From Stenotrophomonas sp. ESTM1D_MKCIP4_1 (lineage in GTDB: Bacteria; Pseudomonadota; Gammaproteobacteria; Xanthomonadales; Xanthomonadaceae): a stretch of 64,000 nt of DNA. The notes below the pieces were generated by a model that was given only the letters and a program-made list of their open reading frames with translations, made no database searches and was not told where the DNA came from. The DNA lies in contig NZ_CP026004.1 of the NCBI RefSeq assembly GCF_003086895.1, positions 3,678,684 through 3,742,683 on the forward strand. Reading direction: 5' to 3'. This document shows positions 1 through 7,807 of this stretch, one piece after another; position 1 is the first letter of the stretch, and the number at the start of each line of letters is the position of its first letter. The position numbers and the translations under genes were made by a program.

Positions 1-1
1 G

Positions 2-466
2 ACGGTACTGACGTCGCTGCCGGCAGCTGCATACAGCACAAAGGCCGTAGCCGAGCTCTACCAGGAGCGCTGGGAAATCGAACTGGGCTTCGGCGATCTC
101 AAAAGCTCGATGCAGCGAAATGCAGTGACCCTGCGCAGCAAGACCGTCGAGCTGGTGTATCAGGAAGTCTGGGGCCTGCTGCTGGCGTACAACATCATCC
201 GCCGCGAGGCGAGCCAAGCGGCCGTTGCCTACGGCCGCGCACCCTCGGAAATACGCTTCAAAACTGCCTGCCACTACATCGGCGCACAGCTGATCGTGAT
301 GGCTGCGGCGCAACCGGCATCGGCTACCGGGAGGCGCCTGTCCCAACTGCGGTCAGGAGTTGCCAGCCTCTTCCTGGAACACCGTCCCCGGCCGACAACG
401 CCGAGGACGGTGAAGATTTCCAAGATCCGCTATCCGGTAGATCGCAAGGCTGCACCGCTTAAGTGA
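2..466 (+). CDS. IS4-family transposase, C-terminal part (cut by window edge)
   Basis: This is the last ~154 codons of a DDE transposase; the reading frame runs in from the left edge, so the start lies outside the window. Near its beginning it carries the IS4-family YREK signature, Y-x2-R-x3-E-x6-K, visible as YQERWEIELGFGDLK. The E of this motif is the third catalytic acid of the DDE triad. The remainder is the usual helical C-terminal region with a basic tail. A short GC stem and eight T residues follow the stop. Whether the element is intact cannot be judged because its left part is missing. The family call is firm; activity is unknown. Confidence 0.85.
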   Translation, partial: TVLTSLPAAAYSTKAVAELYQERWEIELGFGDLKSSMQRNAVTLRSKTVELVYQEVWGLLLAYNIIRREASQAAVAYGRAPSEIRFKTACHYIGAQLIVMAAAQPASATGRRLSQLRSGVASLFLEHRPRPTTPRTVKISKIRYPVDRKAAPLK

Positions 467-475
467 ACAGCATTA

Positions 476-497
476 CGGCACTGCCGGGGTTTTTTTT
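476..497 (+). terminator. candidate Rho-independent terminator after the transposase
   Basis: A 4-bp stem (CGGC/GCCG, loop ACT) is followed by GGG and a run of eight T residues, 10 nt after the transposase stop. The stem is short but the T run is the longest near any gene end here. Confidence 0.4.
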
Positions 498-501
498 GTT
501 G

Positions 502-525
502 GTAGTGCCGGCCGCTGGCCGGCAA
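502..525. repeat. SMAG-type REP palindrome (GTAG...TGCCGGCC variant)
   Basis: It starts with GTAG and folds as TGCCGGCC-GCT-GGCCGGCA. It belongs to the same family as the copies at 32128, 53623 and 55047 and sits between the transposase and gshA. Confidence 0.8.
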
Positions 526-538
526 TCCCGCAACGCGA

Positions 539-1903
539 TCAATAAGCGAACTCGCGGAACACCGGGTCCACGTCGCCGTGCCAACGGCCATGGAACAGCG
601 CCAGCTTGCGCTCGGCCGGGGTCAGGCCCGACTCGACGATTTCCTGCAGCACGTCCAGGAACTTGCTTTCGTCCTGGCCATCGGCATTGCGCGCGGCGCG
701 GCGCTTGAGGCCTTCCACGGAAATCTTCACTGCTTCGCGGGCCAGATCACGCACGGTACCAGTGCGGAACGGCAGGCCCATCGCATGCTTCGGCACGCCA
801 TCGCGCAGCGCGTGGCGCTCGGCCAGGGTGAAATCACGCACCAGGTCCCAGGCCGCATCCAGTGCAGCGTCGTCGTACAGCAGGCCCACCCAGAACGCCG
901 GCAGCGCACACAGGCGGCTCCACGGGCCACCGTCGGCACCGCGCATTTCCAGGTACTTCTTCAGGCGCACTTCCGGGAAGGCGGTGGTCATGTGGTCCGA
1001 CCAGTCGCGCAGCGTCGGCAGCGCGCCCGGCAGCACCGGCAGCTTGCCCTGCATGAAATCGCGGAAGCTCTGCCCGCTGGCGTCGTGGTAGATGCCATCG
1101 CGGTAGGAGAAGTACATCGGCACGTCGAGCAGATAATCGACATAACGCTCGTAACCAAAGCCGTCCTCGAACACGAAGTCGAGCATGCCGGTGCGGTCAG
1201 CGTCGGTGTCGGTCCAGATGTGCGAGCGGTAGCTGAGATAGCCGTTCGGCTTGCCTTCGGTGAACGGCGAATCGGCGAACAGCGCGGTGGCGATCGGCTG
1301 CAGCGCCAGCGACACGCGGAACTTCTTCACCATGTCCGCTTCGGTGGCGTAATCCAGGTTCACCTGCACGGTGGAGGTGCGGGTCATCATGTCCAGGCCC
1401 AGCGAACCGACCTTGGGCATGTACGAACGCATGATCTTGTAGCGGCCCTTGGGCATCCACGGCATTTCATCGCGCTTCCACTTCGGCTGGAAGCCCATGC
1501 CGAGGAAGCCCAGCTGAAGCTCGCCGGCCACCTGCGCCACTTCATTCAAGTGGGTGCCGGTTTCCACACAGGTCTGGTGGATGGTTTCCAGTGCCGCACC
1601 GGACAGCTCCAGCTGCCCGGCCGGTTCCAGCGTCACCGACGCGTTGTCGCGCAGCAGGGCGATGGTGTTGCCGTTCTCCTGCACCGGCTCCCAGCCGAAG
1701 CGGGTCAGGCCGTTGAGCAGGGCTTCGATGCCACGCTCGCCCTCGAAGGTCGGCGGACGCAGGTCATCCAGGCGGAACCCGAACTTTTCATGCTCGGTAC
1801 CGATGCGCCACTGCGCGCGGGGCTTCTCACCGGAGGCGAGCACCTCGACCAGCTGCGAGCGGTCGGTAATGGGCGTATCGGCGACGTGGCTGGGGCTCGA
1901 CAA
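539..1903 (-). CDS. gshA: glutamate--cysteine ligase, plant/alphaproteobacterial type
   Basis: It makes gamma-glutamylcysteine from glutamate and cysteine with ATP, the first step of glutathione synthesis, in the cytosol. The sequence shows the conserved block [11 protein letters not shown] near the N-terminus, then [20 protein letters not shown] and, later, [13 protein letters not shown], all typical of the GCS2/plant-like class. I chose a TTG start (454 aa, the length I expect for this family). An in-frame GTG at 1969 would add 22 Pro/Ser-rich residues, but it overlaps a TATAGT hexamer at 1968-1973 that looks like a -10 element, so it is probably untranscribed. No good Shine-Dalgarno supports either start. 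The function is clear; the start is uncertain. Confidence 0.9.
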   Translation of the reverse strand: MSSPSHVADTPITDRSQLVEVLASGEKPRAQWRIGTEHEKFGFRLDDLRPPTFEGERGIEALLNGLTRFGWEPVQENGNTIALLRDNASVTLEPAGQLELSGAALETIHQTCVETGTHLNEVAQVAGELQLGFLGMGFQPKWKRDEMPWMPKGRYKIMRSYMPKVGSLGLDMMTRTSTVQVNLDYATEADMVKKFRVSLALQPIATALFADSPFTEGKPNGYLSYRSHIWTDTDADRTGMLDFVFEDGFGYERYVDYLLDVPMYFSYRDGIYHDASGQSFRDFMQGKLPVLPGALPTLRDWSDHMTTAFPEVRLKKYLEMRGADGGPWSRLCALPAFWVGLLYDDAALDAAWDLVRDFTLAERHALRDGVPKHAMGLPFRTGTVRDLAREAVKISVEGLKRRAARNADGQDESKFLDVLQEIVESGLTPAERKLALFHGRWHGDVDPVFREFAY

Positions 1904-2055
1904 GGGGGAGGACTCGCTGGACAGTGGCAGGGGATGTGGGGCTGGGGGCCTTCCATCGCAAGGGCGCACTATAGCGTGGCGGCCCTTCGCATCATGCGAC
2001 GGTGACGGGTTTCAGCATCCTACCGACGACCTCTTGACCCCCGTACACTCAGGCC

Positions 2056-2760
2056 ATGAGCCGCCATTCACGACACCCGGAACTGCACCGCGCCGACCGC
2101 GTCGGTTGGCTGCGCGCCGCCGTGCTGGGGGCCAACGACGGCATCGTCTCGGTCGCCGGCCTGGTGGTCGGCGTGGCTGCCAGCGGCGCCTCGGCCGGGA
2201 CGATCCTGGCCACCGGCGTGGCTGGCACGGTGGCCGGTGCGATGTCGATGGCCGCCGGAGAATACGTCTCGGTGCAGACCCAGGCCGACACCGAAGCGGC
2301 CGATCTGGCCGTGGAAAAGCGCGAGCTGCACGAAGACCCGCACAGCGAGCTGGACGAGCTGACCGCCATCTACCGCCATCGCGCGCTGGAGCCTGCACTG
2401 GCCCGGCAGGTGGCCGAGCAGCTGACCGCACACGACGCACTGGGCGCGCACGCGCGCGATGAACTCGGCATCACCGATACCCTGCGGGCACGCCCGCTGC
2501 AGGCGGCGCTGGCCTCGGCGGGCGCCTTCACCTGTGGCGCTGCACTGCCGGTGCTGACCGCACTGTTTTCCAGCGCAGACCAGGTCAGCCTGACCACCAC
2601 CGCCAGCACCCTGCTGGGCCTGTGCCTGACTGGCGCCATGGCCGCCCGTGCCGGCGGCGCACCGGCCGTTCGTGGCGCGGTGCGGGTGATGTTCTGGGGC
2701 GCACTGGCGATGGTTGCCGCTGCCGGCATCGGCACACTGTTGGGAGCGCACCTGCCATGA
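2056..2760 (+). CDS. VIT1/CCC1-family membrane protein (putative Fe2+/Mn2+ transporter)
   Basis: A 234-aa integral membrane protein of the VIT1/CCC1 family, which moves iron or manganese across membranes. The N-terminal half has the family block WLRAAVLGANDGIVSVAGL and the second-helix motif AGAMSMAAGEYVSVQTQAD. A charged cytosolic stretch (about residues 75-140, rich in E, H and D) follows; in this family it is the metal-binding domain. Two or three more hydrophobic segments fill residues 150-234. The stop overlaps the start of the AraC-type gene by ATGA, so the two are probably translated together. The metal specificity cannot be read from sequence. Confidence 0.85.
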   Translation: MSRHSRHPELHRADRVGWLRAAVLGANDGIVSVAGLVVGVAASGASAGTILATGVAGTVAGAMSMAAGEYVSVQTQADTEAADLAVEKRELHEDPHSELDELTAIYRHRALEPALARQVAEQLTAHDALGAHARDELGITDTLRARPLQAALASAGAFTCGAALPVLTALFSSADQVSLTTTASTLLGLCLTGAMAARAGGAPAVRGAVRVMFWGALAMVAAAGIGTLLGAHLP

Positions 2761-3581
2761 CCACGATGCTGCCGCCCGACGTTGCCCTGCTGGCCGAGAT
2801 GGCGAGCCTGGCCGGCTGTGATCGCGCCGAAGGCTATGCCTGCATCACCGCGCGCCGCGAACATGGCGCCAGTTCGGTGGAGATACCGCAGCCCCAGTTC
2901 GTGATCCTGCTGGAAGGCAGCAAGCAGGTGCGTACCGCGCACCAGTCCCTCACCGCCCATGCGGGCGACATGCTGCTGTTCACCCAGCGCTGCCGCATCG
3001 ATGTGGTCAATACACCCGATGCAGCCACGGGCCGCTACCTCAGCGCCATCGTGCCGCTGTGCGCGGAAGTACTGGCTGCGGCGCGCACGCTCTGGAGCGA
3101 AGCATTGCCTTCGGCTGGCGCGGCGATCGCCCAGCCCCGCCTGGTCAACCACGGCACGGTGCTGCGACGCTGGCGCCAGGCACTTCAGGATGGGCATTAC
3201 AGCGAAGCGCGGCTGGCGCTGGCCGAGCTGGTACTGGCCTGGTGCCGGCAGGGCCACGGCAACCTGCTGCTGCCACAGGTGCCCAGCCTGGGCGAACAGA
3301 TCCGCGACCGCATTGCGGCCGAGCCGGCACGTGATTGGCAGTCGCGCGATGTGGAAGACCACTTCGCACTGAGCGGCGCGACCCTGCGTCGGCGCCTGGC
3401 GGCCGAGCGCACCAGCCTGCGGCAGTTGCTGACCGAGGCACGGCTGGCGCACGGCATGATGCTGCTGTACACGACCGAGCTGCCGCTGAAGACCGTGGCT
3501 GCACGCGCGGGCTATCGATCGGCGGCGAGTTTCAGCAAGCGCTTCGCCGAGCAGTACGGGCTGTCCCCGGCAGACATCTAA
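2757..3581 (+). CDS. AraC-family transcriptional regulator
   Basis: A 274-aa one-component regulator. The N-terminal ~150 residues should be the cupin-like sensing domain (QPQFVILLEGSKQV, then AHAGDMLLF). The last ~90 residues form the double helix-turn-helix, ending in AGYRSAASFSKRFAEQYG, a typical second AraC helix pair. The ATG chosen overlaps the VIT gene stop by 4 nt (ATGA), which indicates translational coupling; the frame stays open further upstream inside the transporter gene. It may control the transporter or a gene elsewhere; no operator was recognised. It is followed at once by the repeat-rich gap at 3582-4281. Confidence 0.85.
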   Translation: MTTMLPPDVALLAEMASLAGCDRAEGYACITARREHGASSVEIPQPQFVILLEGSKQVRTAHQSLTAHAGDMLLFTQRCRIDVVNTPDAATGRYLSAIVPLCAEVLAAARTLWSEALPSAGAAIAQPRLVNHGTVLRRWRQALQDGHYSEARLALAELVLAWCRQGHGNLLLPQVPSLGEQIRDRIAAEPARDWQSRDVEDHFALSGATLRRRLAAERTSLRQLLTEARLAHGMMLLYTTELPLKTVAARAGYRSAASFSKRFAEQYGLSPADI

Positions 3582-3592
3582 GGGTGGGGGTC

Positions 3593-3771
3593 GGCAGGGC
3601 TTGCAGCCCTGCACCTGCTGCAATCAACGTCAAAATCAAAAGCCTGCATTCCGTGGGATGGCGGGGCACTGTGGGTTTGCGGGGACGCCGTAAATACGTC
3701 CATGTAGGCTTGGTCGCCGCATCCATGCGGCTCACACCCCGCAAACCCACAGTGCCCCGCCTTCGACAGTT
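3593..3771 (+). repeat. long structured palindrome, copy A (covarying three-helix element)
   Basis: A composite element of about 180 bp. It begins with a short hairpin (GCAGGGC/GCCCTGC), then an A-rich link. A perfect 24-bp outer stem follows (3661-3684 with 3737-3760). The 52-nt loop contains two inner hairpins, both closing on a CC dinucleotide: TACGT-CC-ATGTA at 3695-3706 and GCCGCAT-CC-ATGCGGC at 3716-3731. It ends in CTTCGACAGTT. Copies B (3987-4177, inverted) and C (60596-60784) share the plan, but their stem sequences differ in a compensated way. No ORF fits it. Confidence 0.85.
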
Positions 3772-3790
3772 GGCCGGCGGCTGATGGTGG

Positions 3791-3949
3791 GTGCCGACCG
3801 TTGGTCGGCACATCTGTCGGATATCGGATAAATCATCCACGCACGGCGTGGATCTACTGCGACAGGCGGTTGGTAGGTGTCGACCTTGGTCGACACGATT
3901 TTTCTGTCAGATATCGACATCCGACCCCGTGCCGACCAACGGTCGGCAC
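3791..3949. repeat. cluster of four SMAG-like palindromes between two long elements
   Basis: Four short palindromes lie between copies A and B of the long element: GTGCCGACC-GTT-GGTCGGCAC (3791-3811), ATCCACGC-ACG-GCGTGGAT followed by CTAC (3835-3857), GTAG-GTGTCGACC-TT-GGTCGACAC (3873-3896) and GTGCCGACC-AAC-GGTCGGCAC (3929-3949). The same variants recur at 60832-60913. The rest of the 700-bp gene-free gap 3582-4281 is made of the two long palindromes and shows no coding signal. Confidence 0.8.
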
Positions 3950-3986
3950 CCACCAAAGCAGAACGCCGTTCCGACAGATCGCGGGG

Positions 3987-4177
3987 AACTGTCGAAGGCG
4001 GGGTGGGTCCGGTTGAGGGGGTGTGAGCGGCATGGATGCCGCGACCAAGCCTACATGGACGTATTTACGGCGTCCCCCTCAACCGGACCCACCCCGCCAT
4101 CCCTCAGGAAACCAGCCTTTGACGTTGCTTCGGCCGTTGCCGTTGCATTGAGCAGGTGCAGGGCTGCAAGCCCTGCC
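3987..4177 (-). repeat. long structured palindrome, copy B (inverted orientation)
   Basis: This is the same element as copy A, on the other strand. The 24-bp outer arms (3997-4020 with 4075-4098) pair perfectly but have a different sequence from copy A: the core is GGGTCCGGTTGAGGGG rather than CACTGTGGGTTTGCGGGG. The inner hairpin reads GCGGCAT/ATGCCGC instead of GCCGCAT/ATGCGGC. The flank carries CAACGG-type hexamer repeats and ends in the GCAGGGC/GCCCTGC hairpin. Copies A and B face each other, about 215 bp apart. Confidence 0.85.
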
Positions 4178-4281
4178 GCCCCCCCCCTGAGCATTCCACG
4201 CAGTGGTTTGAGCGCATCGCGCGCGCCCCACCCGGCACGCTGCACAGCGACGGAACAACCCGCCTTACCGAGCCCCACCTC

Positions 4282-5256
4282 ATGACCCTGCGTCACCTGC
4301 CCCTGCGCGGCGCCCTGCTGTTGGCCCTGTCTTCCCTGCCGCTGGCCGCCATGGCCGAAGCCACCTCCCCTGCCCCCACCCAACAGGTTCCGGGCGTCTA
4401 CCACCAGCGCATCGGCAGCCTGCAGGTCACCGCCCTGTTCGACGGCGTGGTCGCGTTGGGCCGCCAGCAGGTGGTCGATGTTTCCCCCGCCCTGGTCACC
4501 CGCCTGCTGGATGGCCGCTACGTGCCCGAGGACAAGAAGGGCCTGCAGACCGCGGTCAACGCCTTCCTGGTCCGCCAGGGCAAGCACCTGACCCTGGTCG
4601 ACACCGGCACCGCGCAATGCTTCGGCCCCGGCCTGGGCCAGGTGCTGGGCAACCTGCGTGCCGCCGGGGTGGACCCGGCCGGGATCGACGACGTCCTGCT
4701 CACCCACGCCCACCCGGACCATCTGTGCGGCGTGCTGGATGCCCAGGGCCAACCGGCCTATCCCAACGCCACGGTGTGGCTGTCCAAGGCCGATGCCGAT
4801 TACTGGCTTGACCCGGCCAGCGAGGCCGGCGCGCCGGAAGGCGTCCGCTTCGCCTTCCCCTTGGCACGCAATGCGGTGGCGCCGTACCAGGCCCACGGCA
4901 GGCTGCGCACGTTCCAGCCGGGGGATGCGCTGCCCGGTGGCGCGGTCGCCATGGATACCCACGGCCATACCCCCGGCCATGTCTCCTACCGGTTCGACAG
5001 CCAGGGGGAGTCGTTGCTGGTCTGGGGCGATGTGCTGCATTTCCACGCGGTGCAGTTCGCACATCCGGAGGCGGCATTCGAGGCCGATGCAGACCGCCCA
5101 GCGGCCATCGCCAGCCGTCGCGGCTTGCTGCAGCAGGCGTCGGCCAAGGGATGGTGGGTGGCCGGCGCGCACCTGCCGTTCCCCGGGCTGGGTCATGTGC
5201 GCCGCGAGGGCGAGGCCTATGCGTGGGTACCGGCGGAGTATTCGCCGTTGAAATGA
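4282..5256 (+). CDS. periplasmic MBL-fold metallo-hydrolase
   Basis: A 324-aa exported protein. The first ~25 residues are a signal peptide (RGALLLALSSLPLAAMA, cleavage expected just before EATS). The metallo-beta-lactamase zinc motif HxHxDH is present as THAHPDHLCG at residues 141-150, with the later ligands in DTHGHTPGH and a C-terminal GAHLPFPG. This matches hydrolytic MBL enzymes near the lactonase and quinone-oxidoreductase-associated groups; the substrate cannot be told. The ATG was chosen because it begins the signal peptide; the frame is open further upstream through the repeat region. It stands alone, with repeats on both sides. Confidence 0.85.
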   Translation: MTLRHLPLRGALLLALSSLPLAAMAEATSPAPTQQVPGVYHQRIGSLQVTALFDGVVALGRQQVVDVSPALVTRLLDGRYVPEDKKGLQTAVNAFLVRQGKHLTLVDTGTAQCFGPGLGQVLGNLRAAGVDPAGIDDVLLTHAHPDHLCGVLDAQGQPAYPNATVWLSKADADYWLDPASEAGAPEGVRFAFPLARNAVAPYQAHGRLRTFQPGDALPGGAVAMDTHGHTPGHVSYRFDSQGESLLVWGDVLHFHAVQFAHPEAAFEADADRPAAIASRRGLLQQASAKGWWVAGAHLPFPGLGHVRREGEAYAWVPAEYSPLK

Positions 5257-5270
5257 GCCGGTGAGCCCTT

Positions 5271-5346
5271 GTAGAGCCGAGCCCATGCTCGGCTACCGGG
5301 GCCGCACCGCGCTGCGCGCGGCAGCCGAGCGTGGGCTCGGCTCTAC
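5271..5346. repeat. pair of SMAG REP palindromes in inverted orientation
   Basis: GTAGAGCCGAGCC-ATG-CTCGGCTAC opens the unit and its inverse AGCCGAGC-GTGG-GCTCGGCTCTAC closes it, with about 25 GC-rich bases between. It lies between the converging MBL gene and engB and could act as a shared transcript end. Confidence 0.85.
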
Positions 5347-5383
5347 AGGAATGCGGCCGGGCAACGCCCGGCACGCTCCATTG

Positions 5384-5986
5384 TTACGCCAGACCCAACC
5401 AGCCGCCGATCACGCCGCGGGCTTCTTCCACGCCGGTACGGTCCTCACCGGAGAACACCTGCACGCTGACGCTGTCGCCGTAGGCCGCATGCAGTTCCTT
5501 GCGCACCTTCTGCAGGGTCTGCATCTGCTGGCTGCGGCTGAGCTTGTCGGCCTTGGTCAGCAGCGCGTGCGCCGGCATGCCGCGCTGCACCGCGTAGGAC
5601 AGCATCTGCCGGTCGTAGTCCTTCAGCGGGTGGCGGATGTCCATCACCACCACCAGGCCCTTGAGGGCTTCGCGGGTGCGGAAATACTTGTCGATGAAGG
5701 CCTGCCAGTGCGCCTGCAGGTCAAGCGGCACCTTGGCATAGCCGTAGCCCGGCAGGTCGACCAGGTGCGCTTCCGGGGTGATCTGGAAGAACACCAGCTG
5801 CTGGGTGCGGCCGGGGGTCTTGGACACGCGGGCCAGGGCGTTCTGCCGGGTCAGCGCGTTGAGGGCGCTGGACTTGCCGGCGTTGGAGCGGCCGGCGAAG
5901 GCCACTTCGGCCCCTTCATCGGGCGGCAGCTGCCGCACGTTGTGGGCCGAGAGGTGGTAACGGGCGCGTTCGATGAGCAATGACAT
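5384..5986 (-). CDS. engB: ribosome biogenesis GTP-binding protein YihA/YsxC (EngB)
   Basis: A 200-aa GTPase of the TrmE-Era-EngA-EngB group that acts in large-subunit ribosome assembly. All G motifs are visible: G1 GRSNAGKSS (residues 32-40), the G2 region TPGRTQ (58-62), G3 DLPGYGYAKV (77-86) and G4 TKAD (144-147). The ATG chosen starts MSLLIERARY, the usual EngB N-terminus, although the frame is open 134 codons further. It is divergent from the cytochrome c4 gene, with a ~157-bp gap that must hold both promoters. Confidence 0.95.
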   Translation of the reverse strand: MSLLIERARYHLSAHNVRQLPPDEGAEVAFAGRSNAGKSSALNALTRQNALARVSKTPGRTQQLVFFQITPEAHLVDLPGYGYAKVPLDLQAHWQAFIDKYFRTREALKGLVVVMDIRHPLKDYDRQMLSYAVQRGMPAHALLTKADKLSRSQQMQTLQKVRKELHAAYGDSVSVQVFSGEDRTGVEEARGVIGGWLGLA

Positions 5987-6143
5987 GTGCGTAGGATCGC
6001 ATGTTGCGGCGCCGCGCGCCCGTTCCAGGCCCCACGGGTGGGGAAAATGCTGCACTGCTTCGTTGACCGTGCGCGGAAACGGCGTTGATAATCCGGGCGA
6101 TGCCGGCGGCCGCCGCCCGGCCCGGTCCATACGGAGCTTTAGC

Positions 6144-6944
6144 ATGCGCCACGCTCGCGTTCTTGCCGTATCCGCTCTTGCCACCGCTGTCGTCGTTGCC
6201 GCTGCTGCCTTCGCGCAGACCACGCTGACCCCGCTGCCCGACAACGGGCCGATCCGCACCGCCTCGCTGGAAGTGGATTTCAGCAAGACCACCTGGGGGG
6301 ATGCCAAGGCCGGCCAGACCAAGGCCTCGGCCTGCGCGGCCTGCCATGGCGCCGACGGCAATGCCACGGTGGAGATGTACCCGTCCATCGCCGGCCAGAG
6401 CGAACGCTACGTGGCCCAGCAGATGGCCCTGATCGCCAACGGCCAGCGCAGTTCCGGCGCAGCGGTGGCGATGGTGCCCTTCGTGCAGAACCTCACCCCG
6501 CAGGACATGCGCGATATCGGCGCGTTCTTCGCAACCCAGAAGGCCACCGCTGGCATCGCCGACGATACGGTGGTCGCCGACGGTCCCTACAAGGGCATGA
6601 AATTCTACGAGATCGGCCAGCAGCTGTACCGCGGCGGCGACGCCACGCGCGGCCTGCCAGCCTGCATGGCCTGCCATGGGCCCAGCGGCGCCGGCAACCC
6701 CGGCCCGGCCTACCCGCACATCGGCGGCCAGCACGCCAGCTACGTCGCCCGCCGGCTCCAGGAATACCAGGCAGGGCAGACCAACGAAACCGACAAGGCA
6801 CACTTCCAGATCATGGCCGCCATCGCCCAGAAGCTGAGCGAGCAGGAGGTCCAGGCACTGTCCAGCTACCTGCAGGGCCTGCACAACAAGGCCGATGACA
6901 TCGCCGCCGAAGCCGCCGCCCCAGCACCGGCCGCCGCCCCCTGA
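6144..6944 (+). CDS. di-heme cytochrome c4
   Basis: A 266-aa periplasmic electron carrier. A signal peptide (residues 1-25, ending AAAAFAQ) precedes two cytochrome c domains. Each has a heme-attachment site: CAACH at 64-68 and CMACH at 174-178. The axial methionines are likely in the segments after each site (for example GLPACMACHGPSG and later QIMAAIAQKLS). An Ala/Pro-rich tail ends the protein. The family donates electrons to terminal oxidases. Two DsbA-like genes follow on the same strand, a sensible neighbourhood because heme attachment needs reduced thiols. GGAG lies upstream of the ATG. Confidence 0.92.
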   Translation: MRHARVLAVSALATAVVVAAAAFAQTTLTPLPDNGPIRTASLEVDFSKTTWGDAKAGQTKASACAACHGADGNATVEMYPSIAGQSERYVAQQMALIANGQRSSGAAVAMVPFVQNLTPQDMRDIGAFFATQKATAGIADDTVVADGPYKGMKFYEIGQQLYRGGDATRGLPACMACHGPSGAGNPGPAYPHIGGQHASYVARRLQEYQAGQTNETDKAHFQIMAAIAQKLSEQEVQALSSYLQGLHNKADDIAAEAAAPAPAAAP

Positions 6945-7001
6945 CCGCCACTGGTCGGCCCAGGTCGCCACGGCGGCCCGCGGCTGCGGTATGTTTCTTT
7001 C

Positions 7002-7033
7002 ACGCCGGCGGCTGCGCCGGCGTTGTTATTTTC
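7002..7033 (+). terminator. candidate terminator between cytochrome c4 and the first dsbA
   Basis: An 8-bp stem ACGCCGGC/GCCGGCGT (7002-7009 and 7016-7023) is followed by TGTTATTTT. It lies 58 nt after the cytochrome stop and 18 nt before the next ATG, so it could also limit read-through into dsbA. Confidence 0.45.
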
Positions 7034-7050
7034 AATGGAGATGCGTGTCG

Positions 7051-7701
7051 ATGAGGTTTATTCCCCGCCTTCTGCTGTCCCTGCTGGTGATGCTGCCGTT
7101 GGCCGTCTGCGCCGCCACCCCTGCCACTACCCCGCTGGTTGAAGGCAAAGACTACGAACGCATCGCCAAGCCCGGCCCGTTCCAGCCGCTGGCCGGCAAG
7201 ATCGAGGTGGTTGAAGTCTTCGGCTACACCTGCCCGCACTGCGCCCACTTCGAGCCCCAGCTGGAAGCCTGGGCCGCCAAGCTGCCGGCTGACGTGCGCT
7301 TCACCCCGGTCCCGGCCGCCTTCGGCGGTGCCTGGGATGCCTGGGCCCTGGCCTATTACGCTGCCGAGGAAGTGGGCGTGGCCAAGCGCAGCCACGCGGC
7401 CGTGTTCAAGGCCCTGCACGAACAGGGCTCGCTGCCCATGCAGAACGTCTCTGCCGATGAGCTTGCTACCTTCTACACCGCCTATGGCGTGAGCGCCGAC
7501 CGCTACAAGCAGGCCCTGCGTGGCGATGCGGTGCAGAAGAAAGTCGCCGAGGCCCGTGCCTTCGCCCAGCGCACCCAGGTGCCCGGCACCCCGGCCATCA
7601 TCATCAATGGCCAGTACCTGGTACGCGGCAACAGCTTCGAGGATCAGCTGCGCATCGCCTCCCGGCTGATTTCCGACGCCCGCGCCCGCGGCGGCCGCTG
7701 A
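7051..7701 (+). CDS. dsbA: thiol:disulfide interchange protein DsbA (periplasmic)
   Basis: A 216-aa oxidase that introduces disulfides into exported proteins. The signal peptide spans about residues 1-22 (LLLSLLVMLPLAVCAA). The thioredoxin-fold active site CPHC is at residues 61-64, the classic DsbA sequence. The cis-proline loop is QVPGTPAIIING. It is followed after ~106 nt by a second DsbA-like gene with a different active site and a lipobox. The ATG at 7051 is preceded by GGAG at a workable distance; an ATG at 7041 is out of frame. Confidence 0.92.
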   Translation: MRFIPRLLLSLLVMLPLAVCAATPATTPLVEGKDYERIAKPGPFQPLAGKIEVVEVFGYTCPHCAHFEPQLEAWAAKLPADVRFTPVPAAFGGAWDAWALAYYAAEEVGVAKRSHAAVFKALHEQGSLPMQNVSADELATFYTAYGVSADRYKQALRGDAVQKKVAEARAFAQRTQVPGTPAIIINGQYLVRGNSFEDQLRIASRLISDARARGGR

Positions 7702-7807
7702 ACCAATCCCGACCATCGACACGGCGCTGTTGCCGCCGCATGTCATCATTTCCCCCTGGCCGGCGCCCGCCGCCGGCCCCGCCTTTCCAGATGCTGGAGA
7801 CGTTTCG

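Noticed and set aside
578..2005. A 475-codon open frame opposite gshA
   Set aside because: gshA has all family blocks on the other strand. The antisense frame is low-complexity and extends past the gene start into the promoter.
3593..3771. tRNA or riboswitch reading of the long palindrome
   Set aside because: It has three helices but no tRNA arm lengths, TΨC-like loop or CCA. The copies lie after gene ends, not in 5' leaders, so no riboswitch class fits.
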